Below are positions 25,814 through 34,000 of a DNA stretch of 64,000 nucleotides, in pieces (position 1 is the stretch's first letter; each line of letters opens with the position of its first letter). This DNA is from Streptomyces umbrinus (GTDB lineage: Bacteria > Actinomycetota > Actinomycetes > Streptomycetales > Streptomycetaceae): the NCBI RefSeq assembly GCF_030817415.1, contig NZ_JAUSZI010000002.1, positions 434,001 to 498,000 of the forward strand, read 5' to 3'. A model generated the notes under the pieces. It searched no databases and had not been told where the DNA came from. It saw only the letters and a program-made list of their open reading frames with translations. A program made the position numbers and the translations under genes.

Positions 25814-27226
25814 TTGATCACCGTCGACGGCATCAATCTGAACAGTTCCGACATTGCGGCCCTCGCATACGGGGAGGCTTCTGTCCGGCTCGCCGACGAG
25901 GCCCGAGCCCGGGCTGCGCGATCCTTCGAACACGCGGTGCAGATCAGCGCCGAACGCGTGGTGTATGGCAGATCGACAGGTGTGGGCGCCAATCGCGACA
26001 TCGCCATCGCCGATGCGAACGCACATGCCCTGGCCCTCCTGCGCAGCCACGCCACATCCGCGGGACCGCTCCGGAGCCCGGAACGCATACGCGCGATGCT
26101 GGCCGTACGCCTCAATCAGCTCGCCGCCGGCGGCAGCGGGGCAGCGCCTGATCTCCTCGACGGGTTGGTGGTCATGCTCTCGGCCAACGCACTGCCGCCC
26201 GTACGCGAGGTGGGCAGCATCGGCACCGGTGACCTCCCGGCGCTCGCGGTCACCATCCTCGCGCTGCTCGGAGAGGTCCCCACGTCCACGGCGCCTTTGG
26301 CACCGGTCACGTGCGGCCCGAAGAACGCCATGCCGGTCATCAACAGCAACGCCGCCGCGATCGGAGATGCTGCGCTCGCCCACGCCTCGCTCGCTTCGCT
26401 GTCACGGTCCGCGATCACGGTGGCGGCGCTGACGTTCGCGGCGGTGGACGGCAATCCTGAGGCGTTCGCCGAGGTCGTCGAGCGGGTGACGCCGTTCAGC
26501 GGGGCACGCGAGGTCTGCCGGTCGATGCGCCGGCTCGTCTCCACGGTGACAGTACCCACGCGCATCCAGGACCCGCTGGGACTGCGCAGCATGCCGCAGG
26601 TGCACGGCGCGTTCATCGACGCCCTCTCCCACCTCGACGATGTCGTCTGCCGCATGGCGAACGCCCCGTCCGAGAATCCCGCACTCTTGCCCGGTCACGG
26701 TGTCGCCCATCACGGTGGCTTCCACGCCGCGTACCTGGCGCAGGCAGTCGATGCGACCGTCTCGGCAGCAGTCCAGTCGGCGCAGCTGGCCATGGCCCGA
26801 GTGTCCATGCTCACCGAGCCCGCGTTCACCGGATTGACGCCGTTCCTCGGGGCGGGGGCCGCGGGCGCGTCAGGTGTGATGGCCTGCGAGTACGTCGCGG
26901 CCTCCGCGCTCGGCTCGCTGAGAGCCCTCGCCATGCCGACGGCAGTCCAGACCGTGACGCTGTCGCGCGGCGTCGAGGAAGACGCGAGTTTCGCTTCGCA
27001 CGGTGCGCGGCAGGCATTGACCGCGGCGGACGACTACCGGACTGTGCTGGCATGTGAACTCGTCACCGCCGTACGTGCGTTGCGACTGCGTGGTGCCCGG
27101 TTGGACGATCTGTTTGACAACCTAACGCAGGAAATGGCCGACCGTGACCTCACCGCCGACATCGCCGCGGCGGCACGCCTGCTGCCAAAGCTCGCCGACA
27201 TCCCGCAGGGGACGAGAATCGCTTGA
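25814..27226 (+). CDS. HAL/PAL-family ammonia-lyase homologue lacking the MIO triad
   Basis: A 470-residue protein with the fold signature of histidine/phenylalanine ammonia-lyases, which eliminate ammonia using an MIO cofactor made from Ala-Ser-Gly. Conserved parts: YGRSTGVGANRD (Y51), NSNAAA and LRSMPQVHGA. The MIO region, normally GSVGASGDLAPL, reads GSIGTGDLPAL (residues 134-143): one residue is missing and Ala-Ser are absent, so no MIO can form. The conserved active-site Tyr (QDxYSLR) is Leu (QDPLGLR, L255). Length is slightly short for the family. TTG 25814 follows GGAGG at only 4 nt. Either a catalytically different enzyme or a dead paralogue. IS scraps lie on both sides. Confidence 0.75.
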   Translation: MITVDGINLNSSDIAALAYGEASVRLADEARARAARSFEHAVQISAERVVYGRSTGVGANRDIAIADANAHALALLRSHATSAGPLRSPERIRAMLAVRLNQLAAGGSGAAPDLLDGLVVMLSANALPPVREVGSIGTGDLPALAVTILALLGEVPTSTAPLAPVTCGPKNAMPVINSNAAAIGDAALAHASLASLSRSAITVAALTFAAVDGNPEAFAEVVERVTPFSGAREVCRSMRRLVSTVTVPTRIQDPLGLRSMPQVHGAFIDALSHLDDVVCRMANAPSENPALLPGHGVAHHGGFHAAYLAQAVDATVSAAVQSAQLAMARVSMLTEPAFTGLTPFLGAGAAGASGVMACEYVAASALGSLRALAMPTAVQTVTLSRGVEEDASFASHGARQALTAADDYRTVLACELVTAVRALRLRGARLDDLFDNLTQEMADRDLTADIAAAARLLPKLADIPQGTRIA

Positions 27227-27319
27227 TGACGGTCTTGGCACGGGCACACAGGAACGCCATGTAGATACACGTGGCTGCTCCATCGGTCCGCTGCGGTGTG
27301 GCATCAGGCGTGTGCCGAG

Positions 27320-27452
27320 TCAGCTGAGATCCTCAGGTGAGCCGCGGAGCCAGATGACCGCGCCGCGCAAGTGGAGCACGGCGAGGTAGCTGACCGGGGT
27401 CTTGTCGTAGCGGGAGGCCAGCCCGCGTCACTCCTTGATCTTGTCGATGCAG
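27320..27452 (-). pseudogene. IS5-type transposase C-terminal scrap
   Basis: The minus strand reads CIDKIKE, then a stop where a Trp codon is expected, then RGLASRYDKTPVSYLAVLHL and RGAVIWLRG before a stop: the usual C terminus of IS5-type transposases. The in-frame TGA shows it is dead. About 90 bp with no recognisable content separate it from the lyase homologue. Confidence 0.6.
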
Positions 27453-27533
27453 CCAAACCCGTGATCTCAACTCGGCACACACCTCAGAGCGGACTTCGAC
27501 GCGGATACGAGCCAGCTGCGAGGCTGTGTTTCC

Positions 27534-27851
27534 TCAGAACTCGCTGTCGATACCGGTCACGACCGCCTGCCCCAGCGGGGCGTCGTCCTCGGCGAATCCG
27601 CTGTCGCGCAGAGCCTTCGACACCAGCCCCACCGCTTCGCTCTCGGCACTGGAGCGGTCCGCCGCCACGACCTCGATCCTGGCCGAGAACATGCCACCCT
27701 CCTCGACGGTCAGCAGGCTCAGCCCCTCGCTCTCGCCCAGGTCCGTGTTCTGCGGATCACGAGGCCTGAGCCTGTCCTCGATCTCAGAGCGCGCCGCGTC
27801 GGAGACGCTGCGGACGAACGTGCCGGGAACGGTGATGACGTACGTGGTCAC
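27534..27851 (-). CDS. Small conserved-looking hypothetical protein, 105 residues
   Basis: GTG start with GGAG 5 nt before it (GGAGTTTAAGTG). The sequence alternates beta strands and acidic helices (TTYVITVPGTFVRSVSDAAR, then SARIEVVAADRSSAESEAVG), with no signal peptide or membrane segment. Codon use looks like a real actinobacterial gene. Function unknown. The IS200/IS605 element begins directly at its 5' side and has probably replaced its native promoter. Confidence 0.65.
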   Translation of the reverse strand: MTTYVITVPGTFVRSVSDAARSEIEDRLRPRDPQNTDLGESEGLSLLTVEEGGMFSARIEVVAADRSSAESEAVGLVSKALRDSGFAEDDAPLGQAVVTGIDSEF

Positions 27852-27936
27852 TTAAACTCCAGACCGGGACTCTTGCCGGAAGCCCCGGTGTTTGCGCCGG
27901 GGATGAATGCATCTCAGGACTGCTCTGACCTGCACT

Positions 27937-28330
27937 CTAGAGCGGGCGTTGTTGCTGTTCGATGTAGTGACGGACGATCTCCAACGGTACTCCGGCGCAA
28001 GATGCCAAGAAGTACGAGGGCGACCACAGGTATCCGTGCATGATGGCGTGGTTGATACGGCCGGTGAACTCCTGGCGTATCCGGCGGGCGGGGACCACTT
28101 GAGGTTGCTGACCAGCTTGGAGACGGCGGCATTGGGTGGGCAGTTGACGAGGATACGGACGTGATCGCGTTCCCCGTTGAAGTCCTTCAGCTCCGACTCG
28201 AAGTCCTCGCATACCTTGCGCATGATCACTCGCAGCCTGTCGGTCTCGGGTTGTCGAAGACTCCGTGTCGGTACTTCGTCACGAAGACCAAATGCACATG
28301 CACCGCCGAAACAATGTGCCGGCCTCGCCT
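27937..28330 (-). pseudogene. tnpA: IS200-type Y1 transposase (tnpA), frameshifted
   Basis: Pieces of the HUH single-strand transposase appear in different frames: VHVHLVFVTKYRHGVFD (metal-binding His pair), then KDFNGERDHVRILVNCPP, then HGYLWSPSYFLASCAG and IVRHYIEQQQ with the catalytic Tyr. At least two frameshifts separate them, so no functional protein is made. Confidence 0.75.
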
Positions 28331-28341
28331 AGGATCTTGGT

Positions 28342-28423
28342 ATGCAGCTCCGCTACAACTACCGGGTCTGTCCGGATGCCACCCAGCGCCGAGCGCTGGC
28401 CCAGGCGTTCGGGTGCGCCCGCG
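28342..28423 (+). pseudogene. tnpB: tnpB, 5' fragment left of the IS3 insertion
   Basis: The first 27 codons of TnpB (MQLRYNYRVCPDATQRRALA, then QAFGCAR). The frame is cut by the IS3 element at 28424 and resumes at 29747 (ARVVWNDCLRDRKEAH), so the two halves were one gene. Confidence 0.7.
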
Positions 28424-28511
28424 TGAGGTTCCCCCTGCCGGTCGGACAGCTTGATACTGGGACGGATGGTCCCGGAGGAAGCAGTCACAGGTAGTGAGCC
28501 AGAAGAGCAAC

Positions 28512-28799
28512 ATGAGTAAGCGGTACACGGCCGAGTTCAAGCGGGACGCGGTCGCCTTGGCGTTGTCCTCGGAGAAGACGGTCACCGAGGTGGCGAGGGA
28601 TCTGGGCGTGAGTCCGGAAGGGCTGCGCGGGTGGGTGAAGCAGGCGAAGATCGACCGCGGTGAGGGGCCCGCCGGGGCTTTGACCACTGCGGAGCGTGAG
28701 GAGCTGGTCCGGCTGCGGCGGAAGGTCCGCGAGCAGGAGGCCACGATCGAGGTTCTGGGAAAAGCGACCGCCTTCTTCGCTCAGGACAAGATGAGGTAG
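28512..28799 (+). CDS. IS3 OrfA, helix-turn-helix protein
   Basis: 95 residues: SKRYTAEFKRDAVALALSS and SVTEVARDLGVSPEGLRGW-like helix-turn-helix (here KTVTEVARDLGVSPEGLRGW), then a leucine-zipper-like LRRKVREQEATIEVLGKAT. It binds the element ends and, by -1 frameshifting near the AAAAG run (about 28760) or the end of orfA, would be fused to OrfB. ATG 28512 is preferred; an upstream GTG at 28494 is in frame. Confidence 0.85.
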   Translation: MSKRYTAEFKRDAVALALSSEKTVTEVARDLGVSPEGLRGWVKQAKIDRGEGPAGALTTAEREELVRLRRKVREQEATIEVLGKATAFFAQDKMR

Positions 28800-28885
28800 G
28801 CACCGCGGCACGGTGTCACCTCATCGATGCGGAGAAGGCATCGGAGGGGAATCTCGCAGGTCACAGCGTTGCGTTTCTGTGCCGT

Positions 28886-29713
28886 GTGCTGGGGGTGTCC
28901 CGTTCCACCTACTACGCGCACAGGGCGGCAGGGCCGGCCCGGGCGGTGCGGGAGCGGGCCGAGGAGGTGCTGGTGGGCGAGATCCGGGTGCTGCATGCCG
29001 GATCTCGCGGTGCCTACGGGGCCCCGCGTGTCCACGCCGCCCTGCGGCGGGCCGGGCGGGCGGTGAACTCCAAGAAGGTCGAGCGGCTGATGCGCAAACA
29101 CCGGATCGCCGGGATCACCCGCCGCCGGCGTCGGGGCCTGACCCGGCAGGCGAAGCGGGCGGTGTTCGCGCTCGACCTGATCGGCCGGGACTTCACCGCA
29201 CCCCGGCCCGGGATGCGCTTGGTCGGAGACATGACCGAACTTGTCACGCTGGAAGGCAAGTTGTATCTGGCGACCTGCATCGATCTCGCGACGCGGGAGG
29301 TGGTCGGCTGGGCGATGGCCGACCACCACCGCGCCGAGCTGCCGGTCGCTGCCCTGCGGATGGCGGCCGGGCGTGGCGGCCTGGAGTACCGCTGCATCAT
29401 GCACACGGATCGCGGCAGTGAATACACGAGTGACGAATTCCGCACCGAAATAGGCAAGTTGCGCATGAGGCAGTCGATGGGACGCGTCGGCTCTTGTTAC
29501 GATAACGCCGCCGCGGAAAGCTGGTTCGCCATCCTGAAAGCGGAGATCGGGACGACCGTGTGGGAGACCCGCGAGGCGGCCCGGGCCGACGTTTTCCGCT
29601 ACATCGAGGTCGAGTACAACCGCAGCCGACTCCGTCGGCACCCCGACTACGGGTACGTCACCCCGCTCGAAACGAGATCCCTGCTCAGGCAGAACCTCGC
29701 CCCGGCAGCGTAA
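28886..29713 (+). CDS. IS3 OrfB, DDE transposase
   Basis: 275 residues from GTG 28886. The DDE triad is visible: GDMTEL, HTDRGSEYTS and NAAAESWFA; RRRRGLTRQA precedes it. The frame stays open upstream to the end of orfA and encodes conserved residues (RCHLIDAEKASEGNLAGHSV), lying in the -1 frame of orfA, so the true product is the OrfAB fusion made by programmed frameshifting. Appears intact. Confidence 0.88.
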   Translation: MLGVSRSTYYAHRAAGPARAVRERAEEVLVGEIRVLHAGSRGAYGAPRVHAALRRAGRAVNSKKVERLMRKHRIAGITRRRRRGLTRQAKRAVFALDLIGRDFTAPRPGMRLVGDMTELVTLEGKLYLATCIDLATREVVGWAMADHHRAELPVAALRMAAGRGGLEYRCIMHTDRGSEYTSDEFRTEIGKLRMRQSMGRVGSCYDNAAAESWFAILKAEIGTTVWETREAARADVFRYIEVEYNRSRLRRHPDYGYVTPLETRSLLRQNLAPAA

Positions 29714-29746
29714 ACACCCGCTGTCCAGTTCGCGGGGGGAACTTCA

Positions 29747-30532
29747 GCGTGGTGTGGAACGACTGCCTGCGCGACCGCAAGGAAGCACACGCGGCAGGGC
29801 TGCCGTATGTGAAGTCGGCGGAGCTGTCCCGGCTTCGCATCACTCAAGCCAAGCGCACCGAGGAACGAGCCTGGCTCGCCGACGTGTCGGCGGTCGTCCT
29901 GCGACAGCCCCCGCTTCCTGCGGCGGGCGGAGAAGAAACTCAAGCGCTTTCAGCGAGAGCTGTCCCGCAAGGCCATGGGCTCAAAGAACCGGGCCAAGGC
30001 CCGCATCAAGGTCGCACGCCAGCACGCCAAGGTGGCGGACCGGCGCCGGGACTGGCACCACAAGGCTTCCACGCGGATCATTCGCGACAACCAAGCGGTC
30101 TATGGGGAAGATCTCGCGGTGTCCGGCCTCGGCCGCACTCGGCTCGCCAAGTCCGTGCACGACGCGGGATGGTCCAAGTTCGTCGCCATGCCGGAGTACA
30201 AGGCGGTCAAGCACGGCCGCACCTTCGCCAAGGGGGCCCGCACTTTCCGGTCCTCTCAGATTTGCTCGGCCTGCGGATTTCGGGACGGCCCCAAACTCCT
30301 GCACGTCCGGGAGTGGACGTGCTGCGAGTGCGGCACCGTGCACGACCGCGACCGCAACGCAGCACTCAACGTCCTCTCCGAGGGACGCCGTATCGTCGCC
30401 GCCGGACGGGCGGAGACGCTAAACGCCTCGTGGAGCGTGGGTAAGACCAGGACGAAAGTCCCGGCACAGCGCGTTGAAACAGGAAGCCCCCGAAAGGGCC
30501 ACACGGCCCAGGCCGGAATCCCTGCACTTTAG
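29747..30532 (+). pseudogene. tnpB: tnpB, 3' part right of the IS3 insertion, internally deleted
   Basis: Begins VVWNDCLRDRKEAHAAGL and reads to VSAVVLRQ, then a frameshift and a deletion of the first RuvC segment (no GIDLG-type Asp), then resumes with LKRFQRELSRKAMGSKNRAK, the second RuvC block YGEDLAVSGL, the zinc finger CSACGFRDG...CCECGTVHDRD and the final RuvC Asp (DRDRNAALN). The missing Asp and frameshift make the RNA-guided nuclease inactive. Confidence 0.78.
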
Positions 30533-30548
30533 CCAGGGAGCACGTCAA
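30519..30548 (+). other. IS605 right end; 3' tail of a possible guide (omega/reRNA)
   Basis: TCCCTG (30519-30524) pairs with CAGGGA (30534-30539), overlapping the tnpB stop, then GTCAA at the element boundary. In IS605 elements an RNA ending here guides TnpB. As tnpB is broken, any RNA would be an orphan. Structure seen, RNA inferred. Confidence 0.4.
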
Positions 30549-31030
30549 GAGGATGCCCGGTTCGTTCGTCGAGGGCGGGACGGGCAGACGGCATGGCGCG
30601 TGCGCCCGACTCGCGTGTAGTGCTCCCGACTCCCTTGTACTCCACGTTTTCCGCCTTCGGCCGGGAATGCGAATTGCCGACCCGACTGACGCCATGCAGT
30701 GCCAGCCAGGCACGCCCCATGCGCTCGGCTACGGGGCAGCCGCGCGGCCTGCATGTCTCCGTCGTTCACGTCGCGTGCCCTGGCAGCAGTTCGATACGGA
30801 AGGCCGTTTGAGTATGCGTACTCATGAAACGAGACACAGGCTCCGGCAGGCTCCCGAATGAACGACTCGGCAAGATCGACAGACCTCGGCCGACAGGCTC
30901 CTGCGCCTGGCCCTGATCCATGGGGCCCGGCCCTGATCCGAAAGGGCGAGGTCAAGGGCCTTCGGCTCGCCACAGGGCTTGACCCACCGCTGTACCGGCT
31001 CAATTCACCCACGCACGAACGAACGGACCC
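30549..31030. other. 480-bp region upstream of the megasynthase, no supported gene
   Basis: No reading frame here has convincing protein character. AT content rises around 30790-30840, consistent with a promoter, and an inverted repeat lies at 30809-30824. The long 5' region is available for control of the large gene at 31031. Confidence 0.45.
30809..30824. promoter_or_regulatory. Inverted repeat upstream of the megasynthase
   Basis: TGAGTA-TGCG-TACTCA, a perfect 6-bp repeat about 205 bp before the megasynthase ATG. A possible operator for an unidentified regulator. Confidence 0.4.
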
Positions 31031-34000
31031 ATGAAGACTGCATCGCTGTTTGACGTACTGCTGGACGCAGCCCGCCAGGCCCCTGAGCAGGTCGTCGTAC
31101 ATGTCCGTGGGGACGGCAGCGAACTGGCGGTCACGTTCCGGGAGTTGCTCGACGAGTCCCTGCGCGTCGCGGGTGGCTGTCGCGGCGCGGGTGTCAAGCC
31201 CGGCACCTGCGTGCCGCTGCTCGCGGACCGCAGTGAGGACTTCCAGCCGATGTTCTGGGGCGCGCTCGCCGCCGGCCTGGTGCCGGTGCCGCTCGCGCCC
31301 GACGCGCGGCGGGTCGCCCCGGTGTGGGAGCACCTGGGCCGTCCGCCCGTGGTGGTGGACGCGGCCTGTGCGGGGGTGGCTGCCGAACTGCCCGACGGCG
31401 TACGGGTGTTGCGGCTGGAGACGCTGCGCGAGTGTGCCGAACCGGTCTCGCCGGTCGTGCCGGGTCCGCACGATCTGGCCTTCCTGCAGTTCTCCTCCGG
31501 AAGTACCGGGTCGCCCAAGGGGGTTGAGCTGACACACGCGGCGGTCCTGGCGAACCTGCGGCAGATGGCCGCCGCCTCCGGGCTCAACGAGCAGGACGTC
31601 GTGGTCAGTTGGATGCCCTACTTCCACGACATGGGTCTCATCGGCACCCATCTGGCGCCGCTCGCCGTGCGGGCGAAGCAGGTGAAGATCGGTCCCCTGG
31701 CGTTCGCGAAGACGCCGCGCCTGTGGTTCGACGTGGCCGCCGCGCACCGGGCCACGGTGTTGTCGGCCGCCAACTTCGCGCTCACCCTGACCGTCCGCCG
31801 GGTCTCCGACGAGGTACTCGCCGACGTGGACCTGAGCCCGGTACGGCTGATGCTGGTGGGCGCCGAACCGATCTCCGCGACGGTGTGGCGGGACTTCGCG
31901 GCCAAGATGCGGCCGACCGGACTGGACCCCCGGGCGGCCACGCCCGTCTACGGGCTCGCCGAGGCGACGCTGGCCGTCACCTTCCCGCCGCTCGGCGAAG
32001 TGGCGGCGCCCGTGGTGCTGGACCGGGCCGCGCTCAGCCGTGGCCGGGCGGTGGAACGGGAGCCCGGCGGCGACGCCGAGGAAGCGGCCGTGGAAGTGAT
32101 GGACGTCGGCGTACCGGTGCCCGGCTGTTCAGTGCGGATCACCGACGAGGCCGGCCGGCCGCTGGGTGACCGGCGGGTGGGTCACATCGAGGTCGGCGGC
32201 CCGCAGATCGCGCGCGGCTACCACCGTCTTCCCGAGCCGACCGCGCAGACCTTCGCGGACGGCTGGCTGCGCACCGGGGACCTCGGCTTCCTGCGGGACG
32301 GCCGGCTCTGTGTCAGTGGCCGCCACAAGGACGTCCTCTTCCTCAACGGCCGTACCTTCCACGCACCGGACATGGAGGAGGTCGCGGCCGCGACGCCCGG
32401 GCTGCCTGCCGGTCTCACGGCCGTGGTCGGCTCCACCGACCCGGTGACCGGGAGCGAGCGAGTGGTGGTGTTCGTGTCCTGGAGCCGCCCGCCGGGCACC
32501 GCGACGGAGGTGCTGGAGCAGGTCGCTCGGCGGGTTCGTGGGGCGCTGGGCCACGACGACGTGTACGTCCTCGCTCTCCCGCCGTCGGCCTTCCCGCGTA
32601 CTACGAGCGGGAAGCTGCAGCGGCAGCGGATGCGGGCCCGCTTCGAGGAGGGGTCGTACCGGCCCGGGGCCTCGTCCAGCCCTCTGGCCATGCTCTCTGC
32701 CCGCTCGGCGGCCGTTCCGTCCGCCGCCTCGTCAGACGCACCGGCGGGCGGGCCGGTGCAGCCTGTCGACGTACAGCGATCGGCGTCGCCCCGTTCGCGC
32801 CGGGACGTGCGGCGGCTGGTGCGCAACGTATGGGCGCGCGTACTGGCGCGACCGGAGGCGTCCTTCACCGACCGGGACCGGTTCACCGATCTGGGCGGTA
32901 CCTCGCTCAAGGCGATGGAAGTGCTCGCCGAACTGGAGCACGCCCTTGATGTCACCCTCGCTCCGGCCGTGATGCGCAACGACACCGTCGACGCGCTCAC
33001 CGACCACCTGCTGGCGGCAGTCGACGACACGGCAGACCGGCGGCCGTACGTCACCGATGGGCAGGTGCCGGTGCCCGCCCGAGCCGGCACGCCCGCGACG
33101 GCGGTCGTCTCGATGGCCTGCCGATTCCCCGGCGCGAGCACGCCGGAGGAGTTCTGGGACCTGCTGGCCGACGGCCGGGACGCCGTCACCGCGGTGCCGC
33201 CGGACCGCTGGGACGCCGCACCCTCGGCGCAGGCGGGCGAGCAGGCGTCCACCGGCTCGGGCGGGCGCTGGGGGTCCTTCCTCGACGACCCGGCCGCCTT
33301 CGACGCCGGGCATTTCGGCATAGGTGACGAGGAGGCCCGCACGCTCGACCCGCAGGCCCGGATCTTCCTCGAACTCGCCCACGAGGCACTGGAACGGGCG
33401 GGCTACGCCGGAACCCGCCGCCGCGGCCTGCGCGTCGGCGTGTTCGCCGCCGTCGGAGACAGCGGCTATCGGCAGGTCCTCGCCGACGCGACCCCGGCCG
33501 GTACGCCACCCTCGGCAACGGCCCTCACCGGGAACCTGCCCAACCTCGTCGCCGCCCGTGTCGCGCACTGCCTCGACCTCGACGGGCCGGCGCTCGCCGT
33601 GGACACCGCGTGCTCGTCGGGTCTGGTGGCGCTGCACCTGGCCCGGCGCAGCCTGGCGGACGGCGAGTGCGACATCGCCGTCGTCGGCGGCGTCAACCTT
33701 CACCTCACGCCCGACGGGTACCAGGCACTGGAGTCGGCGCAGGCCCTGTCACCGACCGGCCGCAGCCGCGCCTTCAGCACCGCGGCCGACGGGTTCGTAC
33801 CCGGCGAGGGCGGAGCTGCCCTCGTCCTGCGGCCACTTGAGCAAGCCGGCCGTGACAACGACGAGATTCTGGCCGTCGTACGCGGCACCGCCGTCAACAA
33901 CGACGGCACCTCCCTGAGCCTGATGGCACCCAATCCGCTGCGACAGCACGAGGTGATCGGCCGGGCGTACGAGATCTGCGGCGTCGATCCGCAGTCGGTG

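Larger units (their letters stand above)
28424..29746 (+). mobile_element. Complete IS3-family insertion sequence, 1,323 bp
   Basis: The left end TGAGGTTCCCCCTGCCGG and the right end, read inwards as TGAAGTTCCCCCCGCGAA, form imperfect terminal inverted repeats, with TG...CA tips. The 3-bp target duplication GCG flanks it (28421-28423 and 29747-29749); removing the element and one GCG restores the tnpB frame. It carries orfA and orfB in the usual -1 relation. Intact ends and genes mark it as the youngest insertion in this region. Confidence 0.88.
27860..30548. mobile_element. Decayed IS200/IS605-type element, interrupted by an IS3 element
   Basis: Divergent tnpA (minus) and tnpB (plus) remnants in the standard IS605 order. 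The left end carries the hairpin CCCCGG-N8-CCGGGG (27883-27902). The right end follows tnpB with TCCCTG/CAGGGA (30519-30539) and stops at GTCAA (30544-30548), as in other actinobacterial elements. An IS3 element (28424-29746) is inserted in tnpB. tnpA is frameshifted and tnpB is internally deleted, so the element cannot move itself. Outer ends are approximate. Confidence 0.7.

Noticed and set aside
30549..31030. Small open frames in the megasynthase upstream region
   Set aside because: All are short, Arg/Pro-rich and lack ribosome sites.
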